Assembly (NCBI GenBank): GCA_043797305.1 | Contig: JAZDPW010000018.1 | Coordinates: forward strand, 1 to 22,132 | DNA from: CAZGHF01 sp043797305 | GTDB taxonomy: Bacteria; Patescibacteriota; Minisyncoccia; UBA6257; GWB1-50-10 | Reading direction: 5' to 3' | DNA length: 22,132 nt | Shown here: positions 7,467 through 14,313 of the stretch, in pieces | Position numbering within the stretch: the stretch's first letter is position 1 | Layout: each line of letters opens with the position of its first letter | Translations under genes and position numbers: made by a program | Notes under the pieces: model-generated | The model's database searches: none | Told to the model about the DNA's origin: nothing | What the model saw: the letters and a program-made list of their open reading frames with translations, nothing else

Positions 7467-7997
7467 ATGAAAGGATTCACCCTTGCTGAAACCCTTATTG
7501 TTATCGGCATTACTTTAGTTCTTTCCGCCATCGCGGTTGCTTACAATCACTCGAGCGAAGGGCAGGTTATTCTTTATAAGGACCAGGCGGTCGTTGTGAA
7601 TTTTTTGAATCAAGCCAAGTATTTTACCGCCCAGAAATACCGCGACCCCTCGATTCCCGATTATTTCGCTTGCGCTTTCGGCCTTCATTTCGAACCGGGG
7701 CTTCGGGAATTCGTTTTCTTCCAGGATTTGGCCGAGGGTGATTGCGGTTCGGGGAGTTCCAACTATCGTTATGACGAAGGAATGGATCCGTCCGAGACCA
7801 TCGAAATTTTTTCGCTGGACTCGAAGCTCGAATTTGAAGGGATTCCCGAAAACGGCTTGGATGTTTTCTTCATTCCACCCGAGGTGGACGCGAGTTCGAG
7901 CGTCGGTTTGCCGGTTTCTTTCGTTATCAAAACTATGGACGGCAGATTTAGGGCAACGACAACGGTCGTATCCGGCGGTCAGATTATTACCGAGTAA
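7467..7997 (+). CDS. minor pilin / pseudopilin, GspH-FimT-like
   Basis: 176 residues from the ATG at 7467; an in-frame GTG just upstream is ignored because it would precede the predicted transcript start. The leader is only MKG, followed by FTLAETLIVIGITLVLSAIA with Glu at +5, so PilD should cleave after Gly3. The head is about 145 residues with two cysteines and many acidic residues. It is first of four consecutive minor pilins, which matches the FimT/GspH position and size in other pilus clusters. Minor pilins prime assembly at the pilus tip. Confidence 0.8.
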   Translation: MKGFTLAETLIVIGITLVLSAIAVAYNHSSEGQVILYKDQAVVVNFLNQAKYFTAQKYRDPSIPDYFACAFGLHFEPGLREFVFFQDLAEGDCGSGSSNYRYDEGMDPSETIEIFSLDSKLEFEGIPENGLDVFFIPPEVDASSSVGLPVSFVIKTMDGRFRATTTVVSGGQIITE

Positions 7998-8021
7998 TTT
8001 TAAGTTGCGAATGACGAATTT

Positions 8022-8546
8022 ATGAATAACGAATTAAGAACAGGAATTAAAGACAGGCGGGGAAATTTGCTTATTGAATCAATTGTGTCGATAAGCGTCG
8101 TCATTATCGGTTTTTTGGGAGTCTTGGGGCTCTTATCGCGGTCGCTTAGCATCAACAAGGATGTCAGCCAGAAATTTGTCGCCACTTATCTTGCGGCCGA
8201 AGGAATCGAGGTGGTCAAGAGTTTAATCGATAAAAGTTTTACCGACGAACTTGCTTGGAACGATTGTTGTGAGAGCGGTACCTGGGAAGCGGCTTACGAT
8301 GCCGTTGCTCTCGCTCCCGCCGCCGTTTCGCCCACTCCACTTCTTTTCGACGAAAATGACGGAAGCTACAACTACGAAGTCGGCAGCCAGTCGCCCTTTA
8401 CGAGAACCATTGAAATATCGGAAGTAGACTTGAATGACGATGGCCGGACCGACGAGATAAAAGTCAATTCCAAAGTAAGCTGGCTGAGACGCGGCGAGGT
8501 TCAGGAAATAAATCTGGAAGACCGCTTTTTTGACTGGAGACAATGA
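8022..8546 (+). CDS. minor pilin, PilV/GspI-like
   Basis: 174 residues. After a 14-residue leader ending Arg-Arg-Gly comes NLLIESIVSISVVIIGFLGV: mature residue 1 would be Asn instead of the usual Phe, with Glu at +5. The following AAEGIEVVKS is common in PilV/GspI-type minor pilins. Stretches such as VDLNDDGRTDEIKVNS look like calcium-binding-style acidic loops. The ATG region comprises degenerate repeats of CGAAT/GAATAACGAAT, so the N-terminus may be a recent addition. Its TGA overlaps the next gene by 4 nt (ATGA). Confidence 0.75.
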   Translation: MNNELRTGIKDRRGNLLIESIVSISVVIIGFLGVLGLLSRSLSINKDVSQKFVATYLAAEGIEVVKSLIDKSFTDELAWNDCCESGTWEAAYDAVALAPAAVSPTPLLFDENDGSYNYEVGSQSPFTRTIEISEVDLNDDGRTDEIKVNSKVSWLRRGEVQEINLEDRFFDWRQ

Positions 8547-9127
8547 AGATAATCAGGAACAAACGACTTATAACCAATGACAACCGGGCGGGCTTCACCC
8601 TCACCGAGCTTATTGTCGCCATGTCTATTTTCATCATTGCGATAACGATTGCCGTCGGAGCTTTCGTAAGAGCCATTCGGACTCAGCGGGCGGTGAACCA
8701 CCTTCTTTCCCTGAACTCGAACATGAGTTTGGTAATCGAGCGGATGGCTCGGGAGATAAGAACCGGTTACGATTTCGGTTTGAATAATGTTCCTCAAGAT
8801 GACTGCATTGGCAACCAAACCGGCGAGCTCGAGTTTACGAACTCCGGCGCCAACAGCGTTTTTTATCACCGGGAAAGCGGAGTGATTACCCGGATGGAAT
8901 GCGAGGGCGACAATTGCGCCGGCAAAACTTTCGAGCCGCTTACCGCCCCGAACGTGAAAATCGAACGCCTTTGTTTCTTGAACACCGGCAATCTCGAGAA
9001 CGGCAAAGACCCGTGGCGGGTTACGCTTTTTCTTAAGGTTGGTTCCACCGAACCGGCTCTCTCCAGCCAATTTACCAACATTCAGACGACGGCGGCCGCC
9101 CGGGTTATACCTCAAGAACTTCAATGA
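8543..9127 (+). CDS. minor pilin, PilW/GspJ-like
   Basis: 194 residues. A 17-residue basic leader ends Ala-Gly, then FTLTELIVAMSIFIIAITIAV with Glu at +5, a textbook class III prepilin N-terminus. The segment MSLVIERMAREIRTGYDF is typical of PilW/GspJ minor pilins. Four cysteines are present in the head. ATGA overlaps join it to both neighbours, so the last three minor pilins are translationally coupled. Confidence 0.8.
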   Translation: MKIIRNKRLITNDNRAGFTLTELIVAMSIFIIAITIAVGAFVRAIRTQRAVNHLLSLNSNMSLVIERMAREIRTGYDFGLNNVPQDDCIGNQTGELEFTNSGANSVFYHRESGVITRMECEGDNCAGKTFEPLTAPNVKIERLCFLNTGNLENGKDPWRVTLFLKVGSTEPALSSQFTNIQTTAAARVIPQELQ

Positions 9128-9513
9128 AAATGATTCAGAAAAAAAAGCAGGGCGGGCAGGTGATGATTTTAAGCGTGGTGATGCTTGGGGGAATACTGCT
9201 CTCGGCCGCTTCCATTGCCGGCCTTCTTATGGTCTATCAGATTCGGGCCTCGAACGACGCGGTTAATTCCGCCAAGGCGGTTTTTGCCGCCGATGCCGGC
9301 GTCGAAGCGGTAGCTTGGTGTCTCGGCAAAGGGCCGGATTGTCCGTGGGAACAATTTTTTTCGGACGCACCCATCAGCTTCGATGACGCCGGTGTAACCT
9401 TCAAAATTCTGTGGCAGAAGACCGGAGGCGGCGAAGTGATAGTGGTTTCCCAAGGGCTTGCCTCTGGCGGCAAGGTAGTGAGACTTTTAGAAACAACTTT
9501 TACTACCGAATAG
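9124..9513 (+). CDS. minor pilin, PilX/GspK-like, without Glu5
   Basis: 129 residues. The N-terminus KKQGGQVMILSVVMLGGILL has the Gly-Gly and hydrophobic helix of a prepilin, but mature residue 5 is Leu where Glu is usual. Missing Glu5 is characteristic of GspK/PilX-type tip subunits. The next segment, AVFAADAGVEAVAWCL, fits the PilX pattern in which an Ala-rich AADAG(I/V)E follows the helix. It begins within the previous stop codon and ends 3 nt before ligA. It may be the tip component that lets the minor pilin complex start a fibre. Confidence 0.75.
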   Translation: MKMIQKKKQGGQVMILSVVMLGGILLSAASIAGLLMVYQIRASNDAVNSAKAVFAADAGVEAVAWCLGKGPDCPWEQFFSDAPISFDDAGVTFKILWQKTGGGEVIVVSQGLASGGKVVRLLETTFTTE

Positions 9514-9516
9514 GTT

Positions 9517-11553
9517 ATGGATAAGAACGAAGCCAAGAGCCGAATCGAAAAACTGAAAAGAACAATCAACCGTTACCGTCACTCCCGTCTTGTTTTGAAC
9601 AAGGAGGAGATTTCTCCGGCAGCCGAAGATTCTTTGAAGAAAGAGCTTTTCGATTTGGAGCAGAAATTTCCCGAGCTTATCACTCCCGACTCTCCCAGCC
9701 AGCGGGTGGGCGGCGAGCCCTTAAAGCAGTTCAAAAAGATTCGGCACGAAACGCCGATGCTTTCCTTCAACGACGCTTTTTCCGAAGATGACATGCGCTC
9801 CTGGCTGGAGCGGTTGGAAAATTACCTGGGCGGGAAAGTAACTCCCGAATTTTACTGCGAGCTTAAAATCGACGGTCTTGCCATCGAGCTCGTTTACGAA
9901 AAGGGGGTTTTGGTTCAATGCTCGACCCGCGGCGACGGTTTAATCGGCGAAGACGTCACCCAGAATCTCAAAACCGTGGAAGCGATTCCGCTAAGTTTAA
10001 AAACCGAAAGTTCCAAATTGAAAATTCCGGCGAAACTGGTGGTTAGAGGCGAAGTTTTTTTGGATAAAAAAGAATTCGAACGCATCAACAGAGAACAAGC
10101 CAAAAAGGAGGAAAAGGCCTACGCCAATCCACGCAACATCGCTGCCGGCTCCATTCGGCAGTTGAATCCAAAAATAACCGCTTCCCGCCGCCTCAATTCT
10201 TTCGAATACGCTCTCGTTACGGATTTGGGCCAGAAAACCCACGAGGAAGAGCACGAGATTTTGCACCAACTCGGTTTCCGAACCAATCCCGACAACAAAA
10301 GAGTAGCCTCCCTCGAAGAGGTTTTTAAGTTCAGAAATTATTGGGAAAATCACCGCGACAAATTGCCTTATGAGGTTGACGGGATAGTGGTTATTCTAAA
10401 CGACGATAAGGTTTTCGGCCGGGCCGGAGCGGTCGGAAAAGCCCCCCGGGCGGCCATCGCCTATAAATTCTCGCCGAAAGAAGCGACTACAAGAGTAAAA
10501 GACATCAAGGTTCAGGTCGGCCGGACCGGGGCGCTCACGCCCGTGGCCGAATTTGAGCCGGTCTCGGTCGGCGGCGTAACCATTACTCACGCTTCGCTTC
10601 ATAATTACGACGAAGTCCGGAGATTGGGCATCGAAATCGGTGATACGGTAATCGTAAGCCGGGCCGGCGACGTTATTCCCCAAGTAACGAAAGTTATGAA
10701 AGATTTACGGACCGGAAAGGAAAAAGAATTCAGGATGCCCGATTCCTGCCCGGTTGACGGTTCAAAAGTAATCAAGGAGGGCGCCATTCATCGGTGCTCC
10801 AACCCCCGTTGCGGAGCGAGACACCGCGAATCACTTTATCACTTCGTCTCCCGCGCCGCTTTTGATATCCGGGGCTTAGGCATGCAAATCATCGACCGGT
10901 TTATTGATGAGGGATTAATGGTTGATGCCGCGGACATTTTTGCCCTGAATAAGGACGACATCAGGGTTCTTGAACGATTTGGCGAGAAGTCGGCGGAGAA
11001 TATCGCCGAGGAGATATCTAAAAAGAAGAAAGTTACTCTTCCGAGATTTTTGTATAGCTTGGGAATTTTGCATGTCGGTGAGGAGACGGCGGCGCTTTTG
11101 GCGCAACAACTTATGGCCCGCAATCCGCAGCTCGCGGCCCCGGTAAAAGTTTTGAAGGCGTTTCAGAAATTATCTCTTGAAGACTTGCAGGATATTCCGG
11201 ATGTCGGTCCGAAGGTTGCGAAGAGTATCTACGACTGGTTTCGCGAGTCGCGCAACGTCAAGCTTCTCCAAAAAATGGAGCGGGTCGGCGTAAAAATAGA
11301 GAGTTATCAGTCATCAGTCATTGGTCGTAAGTTAAAGGGCAAAACCTTCGTCCTGACCGGTTCTATGGAATCAATGAGCCGCGACGAGGCAAAAGAGAAA
11401 ATCCGGGCGCTGGGCGGCGACATTTCCGAGAGCGTCTCCAAAAAGACCGATTATGTCGTCGTGGGGGACGAACCGGGTTCAAAACTGGAAAAAGCCCGAG
11501 AGCTGGGAATTGAAGTCATGGACGAAAAACGGTTTCTCGGGATTTTGAAATAA
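9517..11553 (+). CDS. ligA: LigA, NAD+-dependent DNA ligase
   Basis: 678 residues, full length. The adenylation domain has catalytic Lys117 in KIDG, then TRGDG, VRGEVFL, NPRN.AAGS, DGIVV and the PRAAIAYKF block. An OB fold, a zinc finger (411-432), a helix-hairpin-helix domain (about 450-590) and a C-terminal BRCT domain (about 600-678, VLTGSMESMSRDEAK) follow. It seals nicks in replication and repair. Two oddities: the zinc finger reads CPVD where CPxC is usual, so one cysteine is Asp414; and domain Ia lacks most of the NMN-binding residues known from E. coli LigA. The HhH-BRCT linker carries a small tandem TCAGTCA-type repeat. It directly follows the minor pilins. Confidence 0.97.
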   Translation: MDKNEAKSRIEKLKRTINRYRHSRLVLNKEEISPAAEDSLKKELFDLEQKFPELITPDSPSQRVGGEPLKQFKKIRHETPMLSFNDAFSEDDMRSWLERLENYLGGKVTPEFYCELKIDGLAIELVYEKGVLVQCSTRGDGLIGEDVTQNLKTVEAIPLSLKTESSKLKIPAKLVVRGEVFLDKKEFERINREQAKKEEKAYANPRNIAAGSIRQLNPKITASRRLNSFEYALVTDLGQKTHEEEHEILHQLGFRTNPDNKRVASLEEVFKFRNYWENHRDKLPYEVDGIVVILNDDKVFGRAGAVGKAPRAAIAYKFSPKEATTRVKDIKVQVGRTGALTPVAEFEPVSVGGVTITHASLHNYDEVRRLGIEIGDTVIVSRAGDVIPQVTKVMKDLRTGKEKEFRMPDSCPVDGSKVIKEGAIHRCSNPRCGARHRESLYHFVSRAAFDIRGLGMQIIDRFIDEGLMVDAADIFALNKDDIRVLERFGEKSAENIAEEISKKKKVTLPRFLYSLGILHVGEETAALLAQQLMARNPQLAAPVKVLKAFQKLSLEDLQDIPDVGPKVAKSIYDWFRESRNVKLLQKMERVGVKIESYQSSVIGRKLKGKTFVLTGSMESMSRDEAKEKIRALGGDISESVSKKTDYVVVGDEPGSKLEKARELGIEVMDEKRFLGILK

Positions 11554-11573
11554 ACCCCGAACAACCTTATAAT
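11545..11573 (+). promoter_or_regulatory. gatCA promoter
   Basis: TTGAAA (11545-11550) and a perfect TATAAT (11568-11573) are separated by exactly 17 bp and straddle the ligA stop. This is the best sigma-70-type promoter in the window. The expected start is at or next to the gatC ATG (11580), so the gatC mRNA would be leaderless. Confidence 0.8.
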
Positions 11574-11579
11574 TCCTTT

Positions 11580-11867
11580 ATGTTTTCCAAAAAAGACCTT
11601 GAGAATCTGGCCGAACTTGTCCGGCTCGAGCTTTCGGAAAAAGAAAAAGAATCGCTCCTTAAGGATTTCAAAAAAATCCTTTCTCATTTCGAAGAACTGA
11701 AGAGCGTCGATACCGAAGGAGTTCCTCCGATGTCGGGCGGGACATTCGAGAAAAACGTTTTCCGGGAGGACGGCTCGGAAGACGTTAAGCTTTCCCCCGA
11801 AAAATCCGTCAGTCAGTTTCCGGAGCGTGATTCGGGTTTTTTGAAGATTCCGCCGGTTTTTAATTAA
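11580..11867 (+). CDS. gatC: GatC, Asp/Glu-tRNA amidotransferase subunit C
   Basis: 95 residues, normal length. GatC wraps around the GatA-GatB interface in the enzyme that converts Glu-tRNA(Gln) and/or Asp-tRNA(Asn) to the amides. The N-terminal helix pair (LENLAELVRLELSEKE, then FKKILSHFEELKSVDTEG) and the end GFLKIPPVFN fit the family. The ATG sits 6 nt after a perfect -10 box and has no Shine-Dalgarno. gatA follows after 1 nt; gatB is not in this window and must be elsewhere. Confidence 0.93.
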   Translation: MFSKKDLENLAELVRLELSEKEKESLLKDFKKILSHFEELKSVDTEGVPPMSGGTFEKNVFREDGSEDVKLSPEKSVSQFPERDSGFLKIPPVFN

Positions 11868-11868
11868 C

Positions 11869-13311
11869 ATGAACCTCGGTGATTTAACCATAAAAAAATT
11901 CCATCAGTCTCTCCTCCGCCGGGAGTTTTCGGCGGTTGAGGCGGCAAAGGAATATTTTAAGCGGATTGAGGAAAAAGAAGAAGAAATCGGCGCTTATCTT
12001 ACCCTTCTTGAAAAAGACGCACTTACCCAAGCTTCGGAAGCCGATGTCGCCATTTCCGAAGGCGGAGAGGTTTCGCCGCTTGCCGGAGTGCCGCTCGCCA
12101 TCAAAGACGTCCTTTTAATCGAAGGCACTCGCACCACCGCCGCTTCGAAAATTTTGGAGGATTATGTTTCGAGTTACGACGCAACGGTTATCGGAAAACT
12201 CAGGGAGCATCGGGCGGTATTTTTGGGTAAAACCAATTTGGATGAATTCGCAATGGGCGCTTCGACCGAGAACTCCGCTTTCAAAAAAACGAAAAACCCC
12301 CACGATTTGACCCGGGTTCCGGGCGGTTCATCGGGTGGTTCCGCCGCCGCCGTTGCCGCCGATATGGCCCTTGCCGCTCTTGGGTCTGATACCAACGGCT
12401 CAATCAGGCAGCCGGCGAGTTTTTGCGGCGTGGTCGGATTGAAGCCCACTTACGGAGCGGTTTCCCGCCACGGTCTTCTCGCCTTGGGTTCGAGTTTGGA
12501 CCAAATCGGCCCTTTTGCCAAAACCGTGGAAGACGCGGCGATTATTTTTGATGCTATAAGCGGCCGGGACGAATTCGACCCGACCAGCGTAACCCGAAGC
12601 TTACAATCCGCAACTTATAATCCGGACGAGATAAAGAAGTTAAGAATCGGCGTTCCTCGGGAATACTTCACCGATGGCATCGAAAAGGCGGTGGGGGACG
12701 GTTTGGAGGAAGCAATGAGGAAGTTCAAAAATCTGAAAATCGAGTTTAAGGAAATATCCCTGCCCCACACCAAATATTCGATTTCCGTTTACTACATAAT
12801 TCTGCCGGCGGAGGCAAGCACCAATCTCGCTCGGTATGACGGCATCCGCTACGCGAGAAGCCCGTCCGTTCCCGGCAATTCGGCTCTGAAAGAAATTTAC
12901 CTGAAAAACAAGGGTTCGGGATTCGGCCCCGAACCGAAACGGCGGATACTTCTGGGCACTTTCGTTCTCTCGGCCGGTTACTACGACGCTTATTATGCCA
13001 AAGCCCAAAAAGTCCGCACCTTAATCAAGCAGGATTTCGACGAGGCATTCAAGAAAGTTGACGTGATTTTCACGCCGACGGCGCCAACCACCGCTTTCAA
13101 GTTGGGAGAAAAAACAAACGACCCCCTCGCGATGTATCTTGCCGACGTTTTTACCAGCCCCTCAAGCTTGTCGGGGGTGCCGGCCATTTCGATTCCAGTG
13201 AAAAAATACGAAGTCGGGAGCGAGGAATTGCCCGTCGGCTTTCAACTCATCGGCCGCCATTTTCACGAAGCTGACATTTTGGGCCTCGGGCAGCTTTACG
13301 AGGAGTCGTAG
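11869..13311 (+). CDS. gatA: GatA, Asp/Glu-tRNA amidotransferase subunit A
   Basis: 480 residues, amidase-signature family. The Ser-cisSer-Lys triad is visible as Lys79 (LAIKD), Ser154 (in GGSSGGS) and Ser178 (GSDTNGSIRQP), the same numbers as in the S. aureus enzyme. It hydrolyses glutamine and passes ammonia to the GatB site. GSDTNGS has Asn where Gly is more common. The subunit matters for cells that charge Gln-tRNA (and often Asn-tRNA) by amidation. The gene ends 1 nt before the stop of the opposite-strand nucleotidyltransferase, with no terminator hairpin between. Confidence 0.96.
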   Translation: MNLGDLTIKKFHQSLLRREFSAVEAAKEYFKRIEEKEEEIGAYLTLLEKDALTQASEADVAISEGGEVSPLAGVPLAIKDVLLIEGTRTTAASKILEDYVSSYDATVIGKLREHRAVFLGKTNLDEFAMGASTENSAFKKTKNPHDLTRVPGGSSGGSAAAVAADMALAALGSDTNGSIRQPASFCGVVGLKPTYGAVSRHGLLALGSSLDQIGPFAKTVEDAAIIFDAISGRDEFDPTSVTRSLQSATYNPDEIKKLRIGVPREYFTDGIEKAVGDGLEEAMRKFKNLKIEFKEISLPHTKYSISVYYIILPAEASTNLARYDGIRYARSPSVPGNSALKEIYLKNKGSGFGPEPKRRILLGTFVLSAGYYDAYYAKAQKVRTLIKQDFDEAFKKVDVIFTPTAPTTAFKLGEKTNDPLAMYLADVFTSPSSLSGVPAISIPVKKYEVGSEELPVGFQLIGRHFHEADILGLGQLYEES

Positions 13312-13312
13312 T

Positions 13313-13993
13313 TTAACGGGGGCGAAGAATCGCTTCGGCTTTTTTAAGGTCTTCTATGACGCCGACCGGTACGTAAGAGTAGGCTTCGACGACGTGGATT
13401 TTATGTTCTTTGGCCATGGCCGCAACTGCAACCGGTAAGAGCAATTCGCCTTTTACGGCTTCTCCGGGAGAATAATCGAAGATTGAAGGATTTAAAACGA
13501 AACCGCTGACCATGGCCAGATTTGAAGGCGGGTTTTCCGGTTTCTCGATGATGTCTCTTACACTACCGTCTTCATTCAGTTCGACGATGCCGAAACGTTG
13601 GGGATTTTTGACTCTCGTCGCGATTACCGCCAGGTCGTGTTCGAGAAGTTTTTCGAGCGTTTCCTTGTCTACGATATCGTCGGGGTAAAGCACGGCGAAA
13701 GGCTCATCGGCCAAATGTTCCCGGGAAAGCTTAAGAGCGTCATAGGTGCCTTTTTTCTCCGGCTGGTGGACGTAAGTGACTTTCCGGCCCAAAAATTCGT
13801 CTCCGCAGTGTTTTATGATTTGGTCTCCCAAATAGCCGTGAACGATTACAAGTTCGGTGATTTTCTCCGGCAGGTTTTTTACCAAATGATAAAGAAGGGG
13901 CTTACCAGCCACCTCAAGAAGCGGTTTTGGAGTTTTTAACGTCAGAGGCCGCATGCGAACTCCTTCGCCGGCGGCTAAAATTACTGCTTTCAT
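13313..13993 (-). CDS. sugar-1-phosphate nucleotidylyltransferase
   Basis: 226 residues. The N-terminus MKAVILAAGEGVRMRPLTLK is the nucleotide-binding signature of the GlmU-N/RfbA/MurU-type family (usually GxGTRMRPLT; Thr is Val here). Lys23 in TPKPLLEVAGKPLL binds phosphate. The metal/substrate Asp pair appears in LYPDDIV, and a later conserved stretch is FGIVELNEDG..IIEKPENPP. It makes an NDP-sugar for cell-surface glycans; the exact sugar cannot be told. It has no left-handed beta-helix acyltransferase domain. It lies 9 nt downstream of tRNA-Asp on the same strand, so its mRNA is probably released by tRNA 3' processing. Confidence 0.88.
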   Translation of the reverse strand: MKAVILAAGEGVRMRPLTLKTPKPLLEVAGKPLLYHLVKNLPEKITELVIVHGYLGDQIIKHCGDEFLGRKVTYVHQPEKKGTYDALKLSREHLADEPFAVLYPDDIVDKETLEKLLEHDLAVIATRVKNPQRFGIVELNEDGSVRDIIEKPENPPSNLAMVSGFVLNPSIFDYSPGEAVKGELLLPVAVAAMAKEHKIHVVEAYSYVPVGVIEDLKKAEAILRPR

Positions 13994-14002
13994 GTTTTTT
14001 TG

Positions 14003-14077
14003 CGCGGGCGATGGGATTTGAACCCACGACCTTCCCCGTGACAGGGGGACACTCTAACCAGACTGAGCTACGCCCGC
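14003..14077 (-). tRNA. trnD: tRNA-Asp (GTC)
   Basis: The acceptor stem GCGGGCG/CGCCCGC, anticodon stem TCCCC/GGGGA with loop CTGTCAC (anticodon GTC), T-loop TTTGAAT and discriminator G (the Asp identity base) are all present. CCA is not encoded; the next bases are CAA. It is the last tRNA of a three-gene cluster and is followed closely by the nucleotidyltransferase start codon. Confidence 0.96.
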
Positions 14078-14082
14078 ACCTG

Positions 14083-14156
14083 TGCCGACGGCTGGATTCG
14101 AACCAGCGACCTAGGGCTTATGAGTCCCTCGCTCTAACCAACTGAGCTACGTCGGC
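14083..14156 (-). tRNA. tRNA with CAT anticodon (elongator Met or Ile2)
   Basis: The acceptor GCCGACG/CGTCGGC is perfect. D-loop TAGCTCAGTTGGTTAGAGC and T-loop TTCGAAT are regular. The anticodon loop is CTCATAA on stem AGGGA/GCCCT, where the pair next to the loop is an A-G mismatch. Discriminator is A; no CCA is encoded (CAG follows). Sequence alone does not decide between elongator Met and the Ile tRNA whose C34 is changed to lysidine. Confidence 0.93.
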
Positions 14157-14165
14157 CGGCACGTG

Positions 14166-14239
14166 TTGCGGGGGCGGGAATCGAACCCGCTACCTCAAGG
14201 TTATGGGCCTTGTGTGCAAACACGGTACACCTCCCCGCA
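14166..14239 (-). tRNA. divergent tRNA (CAT), initiator-like acceptor but missing invariant bases
   Basis: Acceptor TGCGGGG/CCCCGCA, anticodon stem CAAGG/CCTTG and T-arm GCGGG-TTCGATT-CCCGC all pair perfectly, so it folds as a cloverleaf with anticodon CAT. Several near-universal bases differ: position 8 is A instead of T, position 33 is C (loop CCCATAA), and the D-loop ACCGTGTTT lacks the GG pair. The acceptor and 3' half resemble bacterial initiator tRNA, but the 1-72 pair is T-A (initiators are mismatched) and only two G-C pairs lie below the anticodon loop instead of three. No CCA is encoded (CAC follows). It is first in the cluster, right at its promoter. Confidence 0.75.
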
Positions 14240-14244
14240 GGGTC

Positions 14245-14273
14245 ATATTAGCCGATTGATTTTGGATTTGCAA
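14245..14273 (-). promoter_or_regulatory. promoter of the tRNA cluster (shares its -35 with pheS)
   Basis: Read on the minus strand: TTGCAA (14273-14268), 17 bp, TAATAT (14250-14245). The predicted start, about 14238, coincides with the mature 5' end of the first tRNA (14239), so little or no 5' trimming would be needed. Confidence 0.65.
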
Positions 14274-14296
14274 CAAAATCGGAATGAAATTAGAAT
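14268..14296 (+). promoter_or_regulatory. pheS promoter (shares its -35 with the tRNA cluster)
   Basis: TTGCAA (14268-14273), 17 bp, TAGAAT (14291-14296). TTGCAA is its own reverse complement and serves as the -35 for both divergent promoters at the same 17-bp spacing. The pheS leader would be about 11 nt to the ATG at 14314 (or 5 nt to an in-frame TTG at 14308). Confidence 0.6.
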
Positions 14297-14313
14297 AATG
14301 AAACCCTTTGGTT

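Noticed and set aside
14240..14313. T-box or other riboswitch upstream of pheS
   Set aside because: The predicted leader is only about 11 nt; there is no room for a T-box and no specifier or terminator fold.
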